Notes: generated from the sequence alone by a model not told the origin. A stretch of DNA of 64,000 nt from Rhynchopus sp. YZ270_cl-10 (GCA_964035575.1 OZ037835.1:2097001-2161000); one strand, 5' to 3'; positions 49,528 through 60,309 are shown, counted from the stretch's first letter. Translations and numbers: made by a program.

Positions 49528-50187
49528 ATGCCTTTCCTCCCCTTCACCCTCTGGTTCTTCTGTACTTTTCTGTGGTTGATTGTAGTGGCCTCTCACAGCC
49601 CGCACTCACCATTCCCTCTTTGGGTTTGTGTTTTGCTTTACACAGGTTACACAGTTTTCGACGGAGCGTGCTCACGTGTTATGTGAGATTCTACGCCTTT
49701 CTTTTGAACAAGACTATCACACCCCCCATGTTTTTTTTGTATAGGTCAAACGCAGTTGACAATTGGAAATGCTGCAGTCGCTCGAACTCTTCCTTCTCAC
49801 ACATCACCAATTCTGTACGCGAATTTCACCTCTGCTCCATTTCTTGTCCTTCTGACGACAGCATGCGGAAAGTTCCGGCATGCTGCTCGTGTCTGGCATA
49901 GCTCCGAGTGTGCCGTCCTTCTCCGAATCCTCGCACTCCTCCTCCTCTGGTGGTATTGTGGTCGGTCTGCCCCTGGCCGTTACGTACGCGAACCAAGCGG
50001 ACGGCGGGCATGCCGAAACCCAAATCTTGGCCGACTCAATGAAGGCCGTGTCAACGGGGCTATGGGGTATTTGTTCAGGCAGGAGCTTGCACAGCTCTCT
50101 CTGCACCACACGTACAACTCACATGGGTGTGTGCGGCGTCGCACTCCGATACGAGCACGCAAGCTGATACCAAACCCGGAGGTGTAG
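49528..50187 (+). CDS. Possible small two-exon membrane protein
   Basis: Candidate exon 1 (49528-49675) encodes MPFLPFTLWFFCTFLWLIVVASHS, a signal peptide-like start. A 69-base intron (49676-49744, GTGTTA...TTGTATAG) would join in frame to 49745-50187. The second exon gives LTIGNAAVARTLPSHTSPIL, a hydrophobic span (LLRILALLLLWWYCG) and a basic tail ending IPNPEV. The joined product would be 196 residues. Support is modest: frame, signal peptide and span agree, but the donor differs from GTATG seen elsewhere and there is no recognised domain. An alternative frame at 49880-50167 is also open. Confidence 0.3.
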
Positions 50188-50518
50188 AGGGTGAGGTCCC
50201 ATGATGCGTCTGTGGGGCCTGGAAGTCCCCGTGGTACGACGCTGGTTGGCTATGGTTAATGAACCAGTGAACTCCCTTTTTTTAAAGTCCTGCTTTGGTG
50301 GAATGAAGCGATCGTTCAACTGCTTCGGCAGTGACCCTCCTTTTTTAGAATGCACAAATTCGATGGAAGCGTGCAACTAACAAACTCACCCCTGTTTCGT
50401 TTCCCGTTTCCCTGTGTGGGGTGAAGATAGCTATTTACAGTGTAGTATATCTTGACCTCCTCATCTCTTATCTCTTGCATCCCTCCCCCCACAGCACCCC
50501 CACAACACCCCCCCCACG
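50188..50518. other. Intergenic with leader of propeller gene 3
   Basis: No gene. C-rich run CCCTCCCCCCACAG/CACCCCCACAAC...CACG precedes the ATG at 50519. Confidence 0.45.
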
Positions 50519-51742
50519 ATGACGATGGAGGTCACGTTCGAATGTTTGACCACATCTGAGTCGTGCAATGTCGACATCAACATGGACTGCACCGTTGCGC
50601 AGCTGAGACGGCACGCGAAGCAGTCGCTGCGCCCCACTGCGGGTGCAAGCGTGGAAGCTACGCTGTACCGCAGCCTCTACGGGGGACGGGAGGAGTTCGT
50701 AAACGACAAGGCGCTTGTCTTTGATGTCATCTACTCGGGCGACACTGTCCTCGTCAGCTTCGAACTCAGCAGCAAATGGGCGTCCCCTGCTTCGTACCCT
50801 TGCCGCAGTCTTGCGTCGGACCTATGCGGCAACTGGATTGGCTTTGGCGTAGCAGGCGTCGGCATCCTTAACCTCGAAAACGGTGAGCAGATCAACTTCG
50901 ACAGCACATCCTTCGTACGCGACCGCTGCCTGGTGCTGACCACGACGCACATCGTCTTCTCCAGCAACACAGCCCTCATCTTTGTGAACCGCAAGACCGG
51001 GAAGCCCACCACCAGAATACCACACAACATGGACGTCCAGATGCTCTCTGCCATGCCCAACGGGAAGGAGGTTGCTGTCGGGACGAAAAACCAGATCAGC
51101 ATCTACAGCAACGCAGGCGAGTTCTTCCGGGAGCTTGACTGCTGCGGCGAATCCTTCGCTGTGTCCCCTTGCGGTGCGATGATCTTCCAGAACAACAACC
51201 CAGACATGCTCATCGTCGACCCACAGACTGGCGACGGCCTCGTACGCCTCAGGATGACCCACCACCGATCCCTCAACCTCAAACCGCAGTTCTCCCCGAA
51301 CTCCAAATTCATCCTCTGCAGCACCGAAGGTGAAGACCGTGTCCGTGTCGGCAACACCTCCACAGGAGAACTCGTCTGTGCAATCGCAAGAGGATCGTCG
51401 ACCATCCACGCTGCCTGCTTCAGCGCCTGCTCTAGATACCTCTTTACAAGCACCGAGTTTGTGTTCCAATGGGACACCCACAACGGCCGCTGTGTCAGCA
51501 AGATTCCCGTCGAGAACAACTCCCTTGTGCGTTTCCTTGCGGCATCAGAGGATGGGAAGAAGCTTGTGGTGTCCGGGAACGCTGTCAACGTGATCGTCAT
51601 CCCAGAAAAGTTCCAAGGCATGGGTGGGCAGGTGGTGGAGAAGAAGAAGAAGAAGGGGGTGGACAAGAAGGTGCAGGGGCAGGGCCAGCGCCAGGCTCCA
51701 GTGCAGGCGAAGGATGCAGGGTGTTCGTGTGTGTGCAGTTGA
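50519..51742 (+). CDS. Ubiquitin-like/beta-propeller protein 3 with CVCS CaaX box
   Basis: 407 residues. Residues 1-82 are a third, divergent ubiquitin-like domain (MTMEVTFECLTTSESCNVDINMD ... VIYSGDTVLVSFE). Residues about 90-365 are degenerate WD-like blades, for example VGILNLENGEQINFD, DMLIVDPQTGDGLVRLRM and FVFQWDTHNGRCVSKIP. A Lys-rich segment (EKKKKKGVDKKVQGQGQRQ) follows, and the protein ends CSCVCS. The final CVCS suits a CaaX prenylation box, with an upstream Cys for possible palmitoylation and a polybasic patch that would strengthen membrane binding. It differs from the tandem pair at 9-11.7 kb in sequence and in having this tail, and it echoes the LRR proteins with CaaX. Predicted peripheral membrane adaptor. 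Confidence 0.83.
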   Translation: MTMEVTFECLTTSESCNVDINMDCTVAQLRRHAKQSLRPTAGASVEATLYRSLYGGREEFVNDKALVFDVIYSGDTVLVSFELSSKWASPASYPCRSLASDLCGNWIGFGVAGVGILNLENGEQINFDSTSFVRDRCLVLTTTHIVFSSNTALIFVNRKTGKPTTRIPHNMDVQMLSAMPNGKEVAVGTKNQISIYSNAGEFFRELDCCGESFAVSPCGAMIFQNNNPDMLIVDPQTGDGLVRLRMTHHRSLNLKPQFSPNSKFILCSTEGEDRVRVGNTSTGELVCAIARGSSTIHAACFSACSRYLFTSTEFVFQWDTHNGRCVSKIPVENNSLVRFLAASEDGKKLVVSGNAVNVIVIPEKFQGMGGQVVEKKKKKGVDKKVQGQGQRQAPVQAKDAGCSCVCS

Positions 51743-51786
51743 GTGGTATCATGGTGAAGCAAAAATGAATTGTATGGTTTTTTGCG

Positions 51787-51827
51787 TTGTGGTTTTACCG
51801 TTGGCTTACTACAGTGAAAGCACAAAA
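51787..51827. repeat. Decayed hairpin after propeller gene 3
   Basis: TTGTGGTTTTAC and GTGAAAGCACAAAA around CGTTGGCTTACTACA are a worn version of the perfect hairpin at 54485-54530. AATAAAA at 51825-51831 may be the gene's poly(A) signal. Confidence 0.5.
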
Positions 51828-51831
51828 TAAA

Positions 51832-53505
51832 ATTCAAGACAATCCACTACCGTCACGATGGCTATCCTCGTGGGCAGTGGCAAAAACGTATTAATTTGCA
51901 AAAAAATAATAATTCAAAAAACAACAAAACGTTCCAGCCATGTGTATCTTTTCATCCCGCAGAAAGGTACACTCCTTGACGGTTGGTGGAACGGGGTGGG
52001 GAGGGAGGGGGGGTCAGGGTGGGGGTCTTATGGTTTGGGGTAATTTGGCGACCTTTTTTGTGAACGCCAAACATATTTGGAAGAACTGTACTGTCTTTGG
52101 GCCATATATAAAAAAGGCCACCAGGACTTTTGGTTCGTTGGTACATTGTGACCCTTTCTCTCGAGTAGTTTTTTTTTACATTTCCCCCCATTTTTTTTTT
52201 ATGCGAATTGAGGAAATATTGAAACATGATACGTGTTTTTTTGTTCATCCGAGGGGGTGTACGGAAGATACCTCTACTAGTTTCAATCATCACACCTCCC
52301 CCCTTTTTTTTTTCCCATTTCCACAATTTCCTTCCCCCTCTACCTTTACTAGAATCAACGTTGTGTATGTGACGTTAAGCTCATTCGGAGTAGGTTTGGC
52401 TGGCAATCGTGTGAAGAAATTTTGTTTTTTTTTATATCCACGTGTGTGTTGTATGGCTGGCAATGCAGGGTATCCCCTTGTTCTCGCAAAAAAACAGCAA
52501 AATTCTGGATTTGTTCTCATTTTTTTCCCTTTTTTTTTGGAGGGGGGTTTTTTTGCTCTTTTTTCGGGTTTTGCAAGCTCTACAGTCACTGTGTGGGTTT
52601 TTGTGACAGCCAACTGATATAAACCCCCTAGGAAAAAAGGGGAAAAAAAAACAACAAAATCCATAATTTCATGTTCTCGCTCTCACTTAGAACAGCCCTG
52701 TGGTGATGTGAATTTTTCTTTTTCTCTTTTTTTTTCTTTCTTTTTTTGATCAGACAAATTATTTTTGAGGGGAAATTATGAAATGACGTCACGTGTATTT
52801 CGTTTTGCTCACCTCCCCCGCTCACCTTCCCTTTCCCCTTTATGCACTCACCTCATTTCTGTTACGAGGGTTTTATTATTTGTCAACAGTTAAGACAAAT
52901 ACTTAAAGTCTTTGTGGGAAATGATTCAAATATCTGAGACTTTTTTGTTTTATTCCCCCACATGACCTGGGGAACGTACCCAACTGAACAAAAAAGCGAA
53001 ACGGGTTTTTTATTTATTTTTCCTAACACACAGTGTTATTAGAGAACCGGAATTCTAGCCAACGTTATGATCGTCTGATAGCCGACTATTTTTATTTTTC
53101 CCCACTCCCGTTACATCAGTTGCGCCAATTCAGATCTCACACACTGTTTGGCTGCGTTCAACGTAAGTAATATTCCTTTCTCAGTCGTGTCTCTCAACGA
53201 TCAGGTGATGCCCCGTAATAATTCCTGTTTTCAACTCTTGAGTGATCAAAGTGGTTACACACAGAGAGGCTTAGGTTCAATCTTATAATCTGGTGTGTTC
53301 CGGGTGGGACTTCACACATCTTCACAACTTTTTACAACTTTTTACAACATATAAAGTGCCGTGTTTTTTTGCGAACAAGAGTTGTGACTTGAAATGAAAA
53401 TTTGTATTTTCCGATACCCCTGGAACACACCAGTTTTAATGCTTTTCTTTTTTACCATTCAAAACTCCTTCTGGCGGAGCTGGCGCTGTGAGCTGTGGTG
53501 GGAAA
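51832..53505. other. Long intergenic stretch, no gene
   Basis: 1.7 kb of T-, C- and G-run sequence. A diverged GTACCAACTAAACAA repeat lies near 52963-53025. The open frames at 51940-52617 and 52290-52664 have no domain. Confidence 0.4.
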
Positions 53506-53690
53506 TCATCAAGTCTGGCGGAAGCAAACAACCTTTAGTTTCCCCCCCTCAAACATCCAACAAGCAAGCAAGCAAATAGTAACGAGTCTAGTCTAGTCTC
53601 TCGAGCATTTTTCATTTCAAAGCTCAAACTCCTTCTAGCGGAGCTAGCACTGTGAGCTGGGGTGGGGGGGTGGGTGGGGGAGGGAAACAT
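53460..53690. repeat. Direct repeat and CTCGAGCATTTT-family copy
   Basis: CTCCTTCTGGCGGAGCTGGC at 53465 and CTCCTTCTAGCGGAGCTAGC at 53629 begin two related units, each followed by TGTGAGCTG and G-rich sequence. Between them is a family copy with TAGTCTAGTCTCTCGAGCATTTT. Confidence 0.55.
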
Positions 53691-54699
53691 GCACTAAGTC
53701 AACCTCCCCGTTTCGCGATTTTTTTTTTACCCCCTTTTTTTTAGATCAGAGTGTGTATGTTACGTTACGTTCCGTCTTTAGTGGTGCGTGCTTGATCCCT
53801 GTGGAAGAATAGTTCTCAATACGTAAAATAAAGATACTTAACCTGACGCAGGATCGTGCAACAGACCAGGTTGGTCGCACCCTCTACCTTATCCTTAGAT
53901 TGTTATTTTGTTGTTTGGTGGATGGGTCTGCAGGTGGGGGGGGAAAAACCCCAAAAAAAAAAAAATGGTTGTAGTGGAGCAACCCAGTTTACCGTGGTTC
54001 TACCCCATAGTTCTCCCAGGGATCACGTCGGCTGATGCACCAAAAAACCCCGAAAACCTTGGATTTGGCGAAAAATAATAAAAGCCCAACTGAAGTTCAG
54101 AATTCCCAAAAATGATAAAATATGCAACAAAACAAACAACAACAAAAAAAAAGTGCACACAACCAGGTTTTCAACAAAAAAAAAACAAGAAAAACAGCGT
54201 GCTGTTGGGGGTAGTTCCCTGTATTGTAATACTTTGTTTATTTGCCTGTTTTTTTTTGTACATATCAGATGTAAACCACGAAATGGATTGTAGGACTGCA
54301 TGGTTGGGTCCGCTCCTAGCCGGTCATATACCAAGGTACACTGTCACGAGAGGGCTTTGTATTTCAAGTTAACTTTTTTTTTTGACGCATTCTGTATCTC
54401 TGTACCTCTCTTAAGCATGTGTATGTGACTGTGGCGAGGGGACAAAAGTAAAATACCTGCAGAACATGGTGCAGTAGGTGAATTGACTTGTGGTTTCACC
54501 GTTGGTTTACAACAGTGAAACCACAAAAGTCAGGTCATTTGCTTCACCGTAGTGCAAAGAAAGGTCCTCTAACATCCAATGACAAACCAGTCCAGCAGGT
54601 GCCGTTTCTGTGCAGTTTACACAAAAACAAAGGACCCACCAGTTTATTTTGCGACAGCATTCTTCAGCCCTCAACATCCCACCTCCCCACTTCCACTCA
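53691..54699. other. Intergenic with SINE-like repeat and hairpin
   Basis: 54263-54372 is copy 2 of the GCATGGTTGGG family, and 54485-54530 is a hairpin. CCTCAACATCCCACCTCCCCACTT leads to the ATG at 54700, with a CAG at about 54667. Confidence 0.5.
54485..54530. repeat. Perfect-arm hairpin GTGGTTTCAC...GTGAAACCAC
   Basis: Arms GTGGTTTCAC (54490-54499) and GTGAAACCAC (54515-54524) flank CGTTGGTTTACAACA, and GACTT/AAGTC extend the pairing after a 2-base bulge. A decayed copy is at 51787-51827. It may be a terminator-like or mobile palindrome. Confidence 0.65.
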
Positions 54700-57114
54700 A
54701 TGCAGGTTTTCAATAGCGAAAGAGCAAACATATTGCCAGAACAAGCAAGTGCCCGCAGCAAGAAGAAGGGATGCGGTGTTCCCATCATGTCGGTGATCAT
54801 GGTGGCAACTGTCTTCAGCACAGCGTCCTCCATGGCTGGAGGTCTTGTCCTCTACTTCCAAGGTCTTTCCTCGCTTGAAGCGTCTGTGAAGGAGACAAGC
54901 GCAGGAGAAGTGGCCAGTCTGCGTGACAGCATCGTGGCAGTGCTGGACAAGACATCTGAGTTCACAGGTGCCTTGCACAAAATAGTATACTCACTCGAGA
55001 CGATCAAGACCAACAACACAGAGGAGTGGGCCAACATCACACGCTCACAGAGTTATTCACTTGTGTCTTCGTCGCCCATTCTGTTCAGTTGCATGATTGT
55101 GTTGCACCCGTTTGACCTGGACGACGGGTCCATGTTCTACTCACTTTCTTGGAGCGACCCGCGCAAGGACGGCTCGTAAGATTACTTGCACGCACACCAC
55201 GCATCGTACATGAACCAGACTGAGTACCTTCCGAGGGACGCAACGACAGGAGAGGTGCTGTACGTATGGATCCGTGCATGGGCTCTCTACGGGCTTGGGT
55301 ACCTAGGCCCTTACCTGTACATGTGGGATGGGAAGTACGTCTTTGACAGCTTCCCATCCTGGTGGGATCCGAAGAACCCGAGCATTCCTGCTGATGACAC
55401 AAGCGACTGGGACGAGGATCGGCTTGCACCTGGTGCTGTGGGTTCACGTTGGTTGCCTCCAGGCAAGTGGTATTCACAGGACCTGCTCTATACGTTTGTC
55501 GATCTGGAGTCCATCTACGTACCCCCTCCAGCACCACACCCGTGGTCAGGCTACCGTGCAGTTTCTTTCTTGGTTGCGTTTTTGCCCTCGTCTTGGGTGC
55601 CACCTTTCGTTGAGTACAAGAAGAGCCGTCCCGACACAACAGCACTGATTGTCGACCGTGTGACGACTGTTGTGTACGTCTCCACCACAGGTGACAACAT
55701 GATCCCTGAGCGTTGCCAGACAGTTGGGACCAACGTCGATGCTGACCTGGAGTGCGCCTCCCGTGTTGAGAACCTGCCCGAGTACCTGCAGCAAGCGTAT
55801 GTGAAGTTCAACGCCGAACCGTTTGATGTGTTCACAAAGCTGACGCTTGACGGCGATGAGTACTTTGCAAGGAAGACGCGCATCTTTCTCCATGCAGAGC
55901 TGTTCTGGCTGCGTCCAGTGTCGTCCATTCAAGGCAAGGTGAACAAAGCGTTGGTGCTGCTGATCATCTTCACAAGCGTTGTTCTTGCCTTTGACATTAT
56001 GATCTCTGTGGTTGAAGTGGTGTTCATTGCACTGCCCCTGAAACGCTCGTCGCAAGCGATCCAAGCGTTGGGCAACCTCGACACTGCCGTTGCTGCGTCT
56101 GCTGTGGAGGAGTACGCGACCAGATGCTTCATGGTGAGCGAGGTGAAGTCTTTGATCCATGGTCTCTCGCTGTCGATTGACAGACTGCAAGAGCTGCGTA
56201 CGTTCATGCCTGAGTCTGTTCTGGCGGAGCAGCACAGCGCTGAAGAGGATACAGAGGGGTTTACAGGGTGCACGACTACGTCACAAGGTCGCAAGAGTGG
56301 TGACACCGTCACATCCATCCAGTCCATGACCATGGAGTCTAACATACACAGAGCACACCAAGCAGACCTGACGCTATGTCTCCAGAGCAGGCCAATCGGT
56401 GTCCTCCGTGCCAACATCGTCGGCTGGTCGCAGACCTTTTCCGGATGCAGTGACAAGGAACTGCTCTCTCTACACGGGCAAGTCCTCAACACTGTTCTGG
56501 ACTGCACGCAAGGAGGTGTGCTTGACTCGTTCACAGGTGACGTATTCCTAGTTGGTTGGAACACCGTGAAACCAAAGCCTTCTTACTACATGAAGCCCCT
56601 CGAAAGTGCCATCAAAATCAAGGACAGCGTCCAGGGCTTCACGATGTCGTTTGGTGCGGCGTGTGGGAAGGCGAAGGTAGGCAACATGGGGACGAAGACC
56701 ATGCGGCGGTTCACAGTCCTCTCAGACTGCCTTCCGTGGGTGTCGCAGCTGGAGGCCTTCAACAAGACAAGAAAGCTGACCTGCACGACGGACGTGAAGC
56801 TGATGGAACGCTGCAAGGTATTCCCACACACTGTTGTCGATGCTGTTGTGCACCCAAAAAGCGGAAAACCTGTCATTCTGTGCAACGTGACTGGGATGCC
56901 AACTTCAACCAACGAAGAGTGGATGTATGCACTTGAACACACAGAGACGTCTGCTGAGGCCCAAGCGAACGAGTTTATGATTGCCATCGTGAACGGAGAT
57001 TTTGAGAAGAAACTGAGTGCGGATCTGGAGGCTAATGTACCTCAGGTGTTTCGGACTGCACAACAGACAAAGGCGTTTTCCCCGCTCTCCCTTGACTTTA
57101 CGCGGGTCGGATGA
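54700..57114 (+). pseudogene. Receptor-type degenerate cyclase with one in-frame stop
   Basis: 804 codons in one frame from the ATG at 54700 to TGA 57112-57114, interrupted only by TAA at 55177-55179 (after SWSDPRKDGS). Coding character is uniform on both sides. Residues 26-52 are a membrane anchor, followed by a large extracellular domain (about 55-395, Cache-like in layout but not identified). A second span lies near 415-450 (LVLLIIFTSVVLAFDIMISVVEVVFIALPL) with a HAMP-like stretch, then the LRTFMPESVL linker. The cyclase-like domain (about 560-700) reads IGVLRANIVGWS, DSFTGDVFLVGW, MSFGAACGKAKVG, MRRFTVLSDCLPW. It keeps one Asp (GDVF) but lacks the first Asp, Lys, Asn and Arg, so it cannot be catalytic. 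The stop could mark a young pseudogene, read-through, or a sequencing or assembly error; an intron across it fits poorly. Confidence 0.75.
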
Positions 57115-58093
57115 CACTGGCGAGTTCTTGTGGAGTCAGGCCCATCTAGGTGATATTTGCTGCCTGTAAATAAGTTTCTCGAGTCCGCATTGCACTTCGC
57201 GGTTAGCTCCAAGGGAAGACACGCTTCTTCAGAAGCCAGGTAGAGAATGCTGCCCAACCCCTCTACACTGTACGTGCTACCACCCTTATTTTTATGGTGA
57301 TGCCGCAAGGGAAGTCGTTCTCACAAAGTGATGGTGGAGGCTAAGGGTCACCTGCTGCACCCACCGTTTAGGTACTTTTTATTTTTTTTAAAAAATAAAA
57401 AGTATTATTTTTTTTAAAAAAAGTAAACACTTTTTGTTGTTGCAGGAGGTACTTGGACTTAAATCCGGATGGCTGGCAGCGTACGTGGGTCAGTCGGGAG
57501 GTGCCTGCATCAGTTCATGTTCCTCTGTCTCTGCACAATGACACTTTACACGGTTTACAAGTGGTTTTGCACGTGAATATCTTTTACAATCTGGTCAGGT
57601 ACTCTTTTTTGCAAGCGTTACACAAAAATACTTTTGTTGAAATTTTCCAATTTTCCAATTTTCATGTTTTTCTTCTTTTTTTTTATTGCTACATTCACCG
57701 ACCTGTCCACAACCTCTCCCTTTTGTCTTTATTGCTTTAGGGGCGTGACCTATGGGTATGGGGACATCGGAACGCTGCGTTTAATTACCTTCTTTATGCA
57801 TACCAGATGTTGCAGGAGTGCATGGTTGGGGTCCCCATCCGGTACACCGGTCCTGGACCAAGGTGTTGTATATTTTTCTACACTTTTCTCATCTTCAGAA
57901 GCCTGTGACTGAGTGTGGGGATGTGTTCAAGAATTAAACTCTTCCCCCCAAACCCCCTTTCGTCTTTGTTTTTCTTTATCCAAACGTCGAGTGGATGTGT
58001 AATAATTTCTACACTTTGTTCGTCTTCAGAGGCAGCTACACCATTTAGGGATAAAAACAAAACCGCGTTATTATTGGTGTGGCTGAAGGGGGG
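57115..58093. other. Intergenic with possible orphan exon
   Basis: 57445-57597 is open and looks coding (YLDLNPDGWQRTWVSREVPA ... LQVVLHVNIFYNLV), bounded by TTGTTGTTGCAG and CTGGTCAG/GTACTC. I cannot connect it to another exon. 57797-57868 is a partial GCATGGTTGGG-family copy. Nothing else is seen. Confidence 0.3.
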
Positions 58094-59115
58094 TGCTATT
58101 TTCTGCTATTTTCTGCTATTTTCTGCTATTTTCTGCTATTTTCTGCTATTTTCTGCTACTTTCTGCTATTTTCTGCTATTTTGGGGGTCTGGATTTTTTT
58201 TATTTTTTGGCCGTGGTTTGGGCTTTTGCTAAAGGGAGGGGAAATGAGGCACTCCTGACCCCAGCCAGTCCCCAAAACACCTACCAAAGATGCAGACAAC
58301 GTTTTTTTCGAGCAAAAAAGTGTAAAAAATAAGATCAATTTTAGCAAAAAAAAATGTATTTTGTCCCGATATAGACCAGGTGCTGTACTGTGTACTGTGT
58401 ACTGTGTACTGTGTACTGTGTACTGTGTACTGTGTACTGTGTACTGTGTACTGTGTACTGTGTACTGTGTACTGTGTACTGTGTACTGTGTACTGTGTAC
58501 TGTGTACTGTGTACTGTGTACTGTGTACTGTGTACTGTGTACTGTGTACTGTGTACTGTGTACTGTGTACTGTGTACTGTGTACTGTGTACTGTGTACTG
58601 TGTACTGTGTACTGTGTACTGTGTACTGTGTACTGTGTACTGTGTACTGTGTACTGTGTACTGTGTACTGTGTACTGTGTACTGTGTACTGTGTACTGTG
58701 TACTGTGTACTGTGTACTGTGTACTGTGTACTGTGTACTGTGTACTGTGTACTGTGTACTGTGTACTGTGTACTGTGTACTGTGTACTGTGTACTGTGTA
58801 CTGTGTACTGTGTACTGTGTACTGTGTACTGTGTACTGTGTACTGTGTACTGTGTACTGTGTACTGTGTACTGTGTACTGTGTACTGTGTACTGTGTACT
58901 GTGTACTGTGTACTGTGTACTGTGTACTGTGTACTGTGTACTGTGTACTGTGTACTGTGTGCCTTATGATCCGTCTGTGGAGTGGGAGGGGGTTTCCGGG
59001 TTTGCGGGCTGGCCAAGTTTCCTTCCCTCGTCCATCGGGAGCCACACCACCACCCAGCCACCAAACCCAAAAAAAACCCCCCAAAGTGCTATTTTCTGCT
59101 ATTTTCTGCTATTTT
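58094..59115. repeat. Nested minisatellite locus 2
   Basis: The outer TGCTATTTTC 10-base units occur on both sides, nine copies at 58094-58186 and three at 59087-59115, both ending in TATTTTGGGG. Between them lies a nearly pure 7-base TACTGTG array at 58386-58958 (about 82 copies). The array is open in three plus frames and two or more minus frames only because the unit lacks stops in those phases. Confidence 0.9.
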
Positions 59116-59272
59116 GGGGTCGTCAGCCACACCAATTATTGTAAATAGTGTTGCCTCAGGTGGCATGCTATTGCTTTTCAGCACTCTTCTTCTGCGCGAT
59201 AACCACCATGACCAATCATGAGAGTCTTGGGTTCATCTTATAAACTTTTCTTTTTGTCCGGGTCGAATATAT

Positions 59273-59372
59273 AATATTATAAGAAAGGGTTGGAAAATGG
59301 GGGTTATCGGTGCTCGAAGTTGAACTTAAGATGTGTTGAAAACCGTCATTTCCCAACCCTTTTCTAATATTC
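59273..59372. repeat. Imperfect 100-base hairpin
   Basis: AATATTATAAGAAAGGGTTGG and CCAACCCTTTTCTAATATT are inverted arms. Directly followed by the small element at 59395. Confidence 0.5.
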
Positions 59373-59394
59373 GCTCCCAGACCCCAGAAGGGCT

Positions 59395-59482
59395 TACCGT
59401 CTTCGTAAAAATGTTCGACCGTAAAAAAGGACGAACTTCCAGAAAAATCCTGAAAAGGACGAACTTTATTACGAAGACGGTA
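59395..59482. mobile_element. MITE, 88 bases, TA-flanked
   Basis: TA-CCGTCTTCGTAA and TTACGAAGACGG-TA are perfect inverted ends with TA at each edge, as in Tc1/mariner-derived MITEs. No coding content. Confidence 0.6.
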
Positions 59483-59956
59483 TGTTGTATTTTTTCCTGT
59501 TGTGTTATTATTCAGTACATACTGACAGTGGTATTCCTGACCCCGGAAATCCAGAAATCTTCGGGGCGGGGAGTAACCACTGTTAGTCAGGCGTTGATTG
59601 CAAAAGTGTCTACTTGTCGTTTCCCTCACCCTCCCCTTTCTTGTAGTTGTTTGATGCGTTGACGCTTCCGTATACACTATCTCTCACCTGTTGGGTAGAG
59701 GTGTTGTGTTGCAGAAGCAGTTGGGTGAGTGAACGACGTTGACACTTTCCACTCTTATCCACTGACAAAGTAGTGTGTGTGTAGCAATACGCACATGCAA
59801 GCAAAGTTATTTTCCTCCCTCAATATCCTCGTGAAAGAGTCGCATGCCCGTGTATCCCCTTGAACTAAGGCCTCCCCTTCCCACGGCTTGTTTTCATGTT
59901 TCAGCTTGTTTTTGAGGCGTTTTGACGTGGCAGCGCTAGAGATGTGGGGGTTGAGG

Positions 59957-60076
59957 TACCGTCTTTTGAAAAATTATGGACCAGAAAAATAGGTCCATAA
60001 AAAAAAAAAATCCCAAAAAGTCCATCATTGTTCTGGTCCATATTATTTCTGGTCCATATTTTTTCAAAAGACGGTA
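59957..60076. mobile_element. MITE, 120 bases, TA-flanked
   Basis: TACCGTCTTTTGAAAAA and TTTTTTCAAAAGACGGTA are inverted ends. TGGACCAGAAA and its complement add inner pairing, and almost the whole element folds back. It shares the TACCGTCTT terminus with 59395-59482. Confidence 0.7.
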
Positions 60077-60154
60077 TTTGAAAAAATTCTCGAGACCCTC
60101 GTGAAAAAGGTCGCACGTCTGTGTATCCCCTCCACGGCTCGTTGCCCCCTCTCT

Positions 60155-60242
60155 TTTCATGGTTGTGTGTGTGGTCCACCCCTGGTACGGTCATGTACCA
60201 AGGTACACTATCACGAGAGGGTTGTTGTGTTTCAAGTCAACT
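60155..60242 (+). repeat. Dispersed repeat (GCATGGTTGGG family), copy 4
   Basis: GTACCAAGGTACACTATCAC and GAGAGGG ... TTTCAAGTCAAC match 54305-54372 closely; the front part is diverged. Confidence 0.6.
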
Positions 60243-60309
60243 CTCTTGTGTGCTCCATTACTCTTTCCGTACTTCAAGCAAACATACCGTAATATTTTTT
60301 TTATACCGA

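Noticed and set aside
55176-55235. 60-base GT-AG intron removing the in-frame TAA
   Set aside because: Length and phase could fit, but there is no pyrimidine tract, the donor differs from GTATG, and the removed codons look coding.
48654-58400. GACCAGGTGCTGT shared by the cyclase stop region and the edge of the 7-base array
   Set aside because: Thirteen bases is too short to claim a link between the two sites.
58156-59148. Frames with HSTQYTV and LCTVYCV repeats
   Set aside because: By-products of the 7-base array; no start context, no domain.
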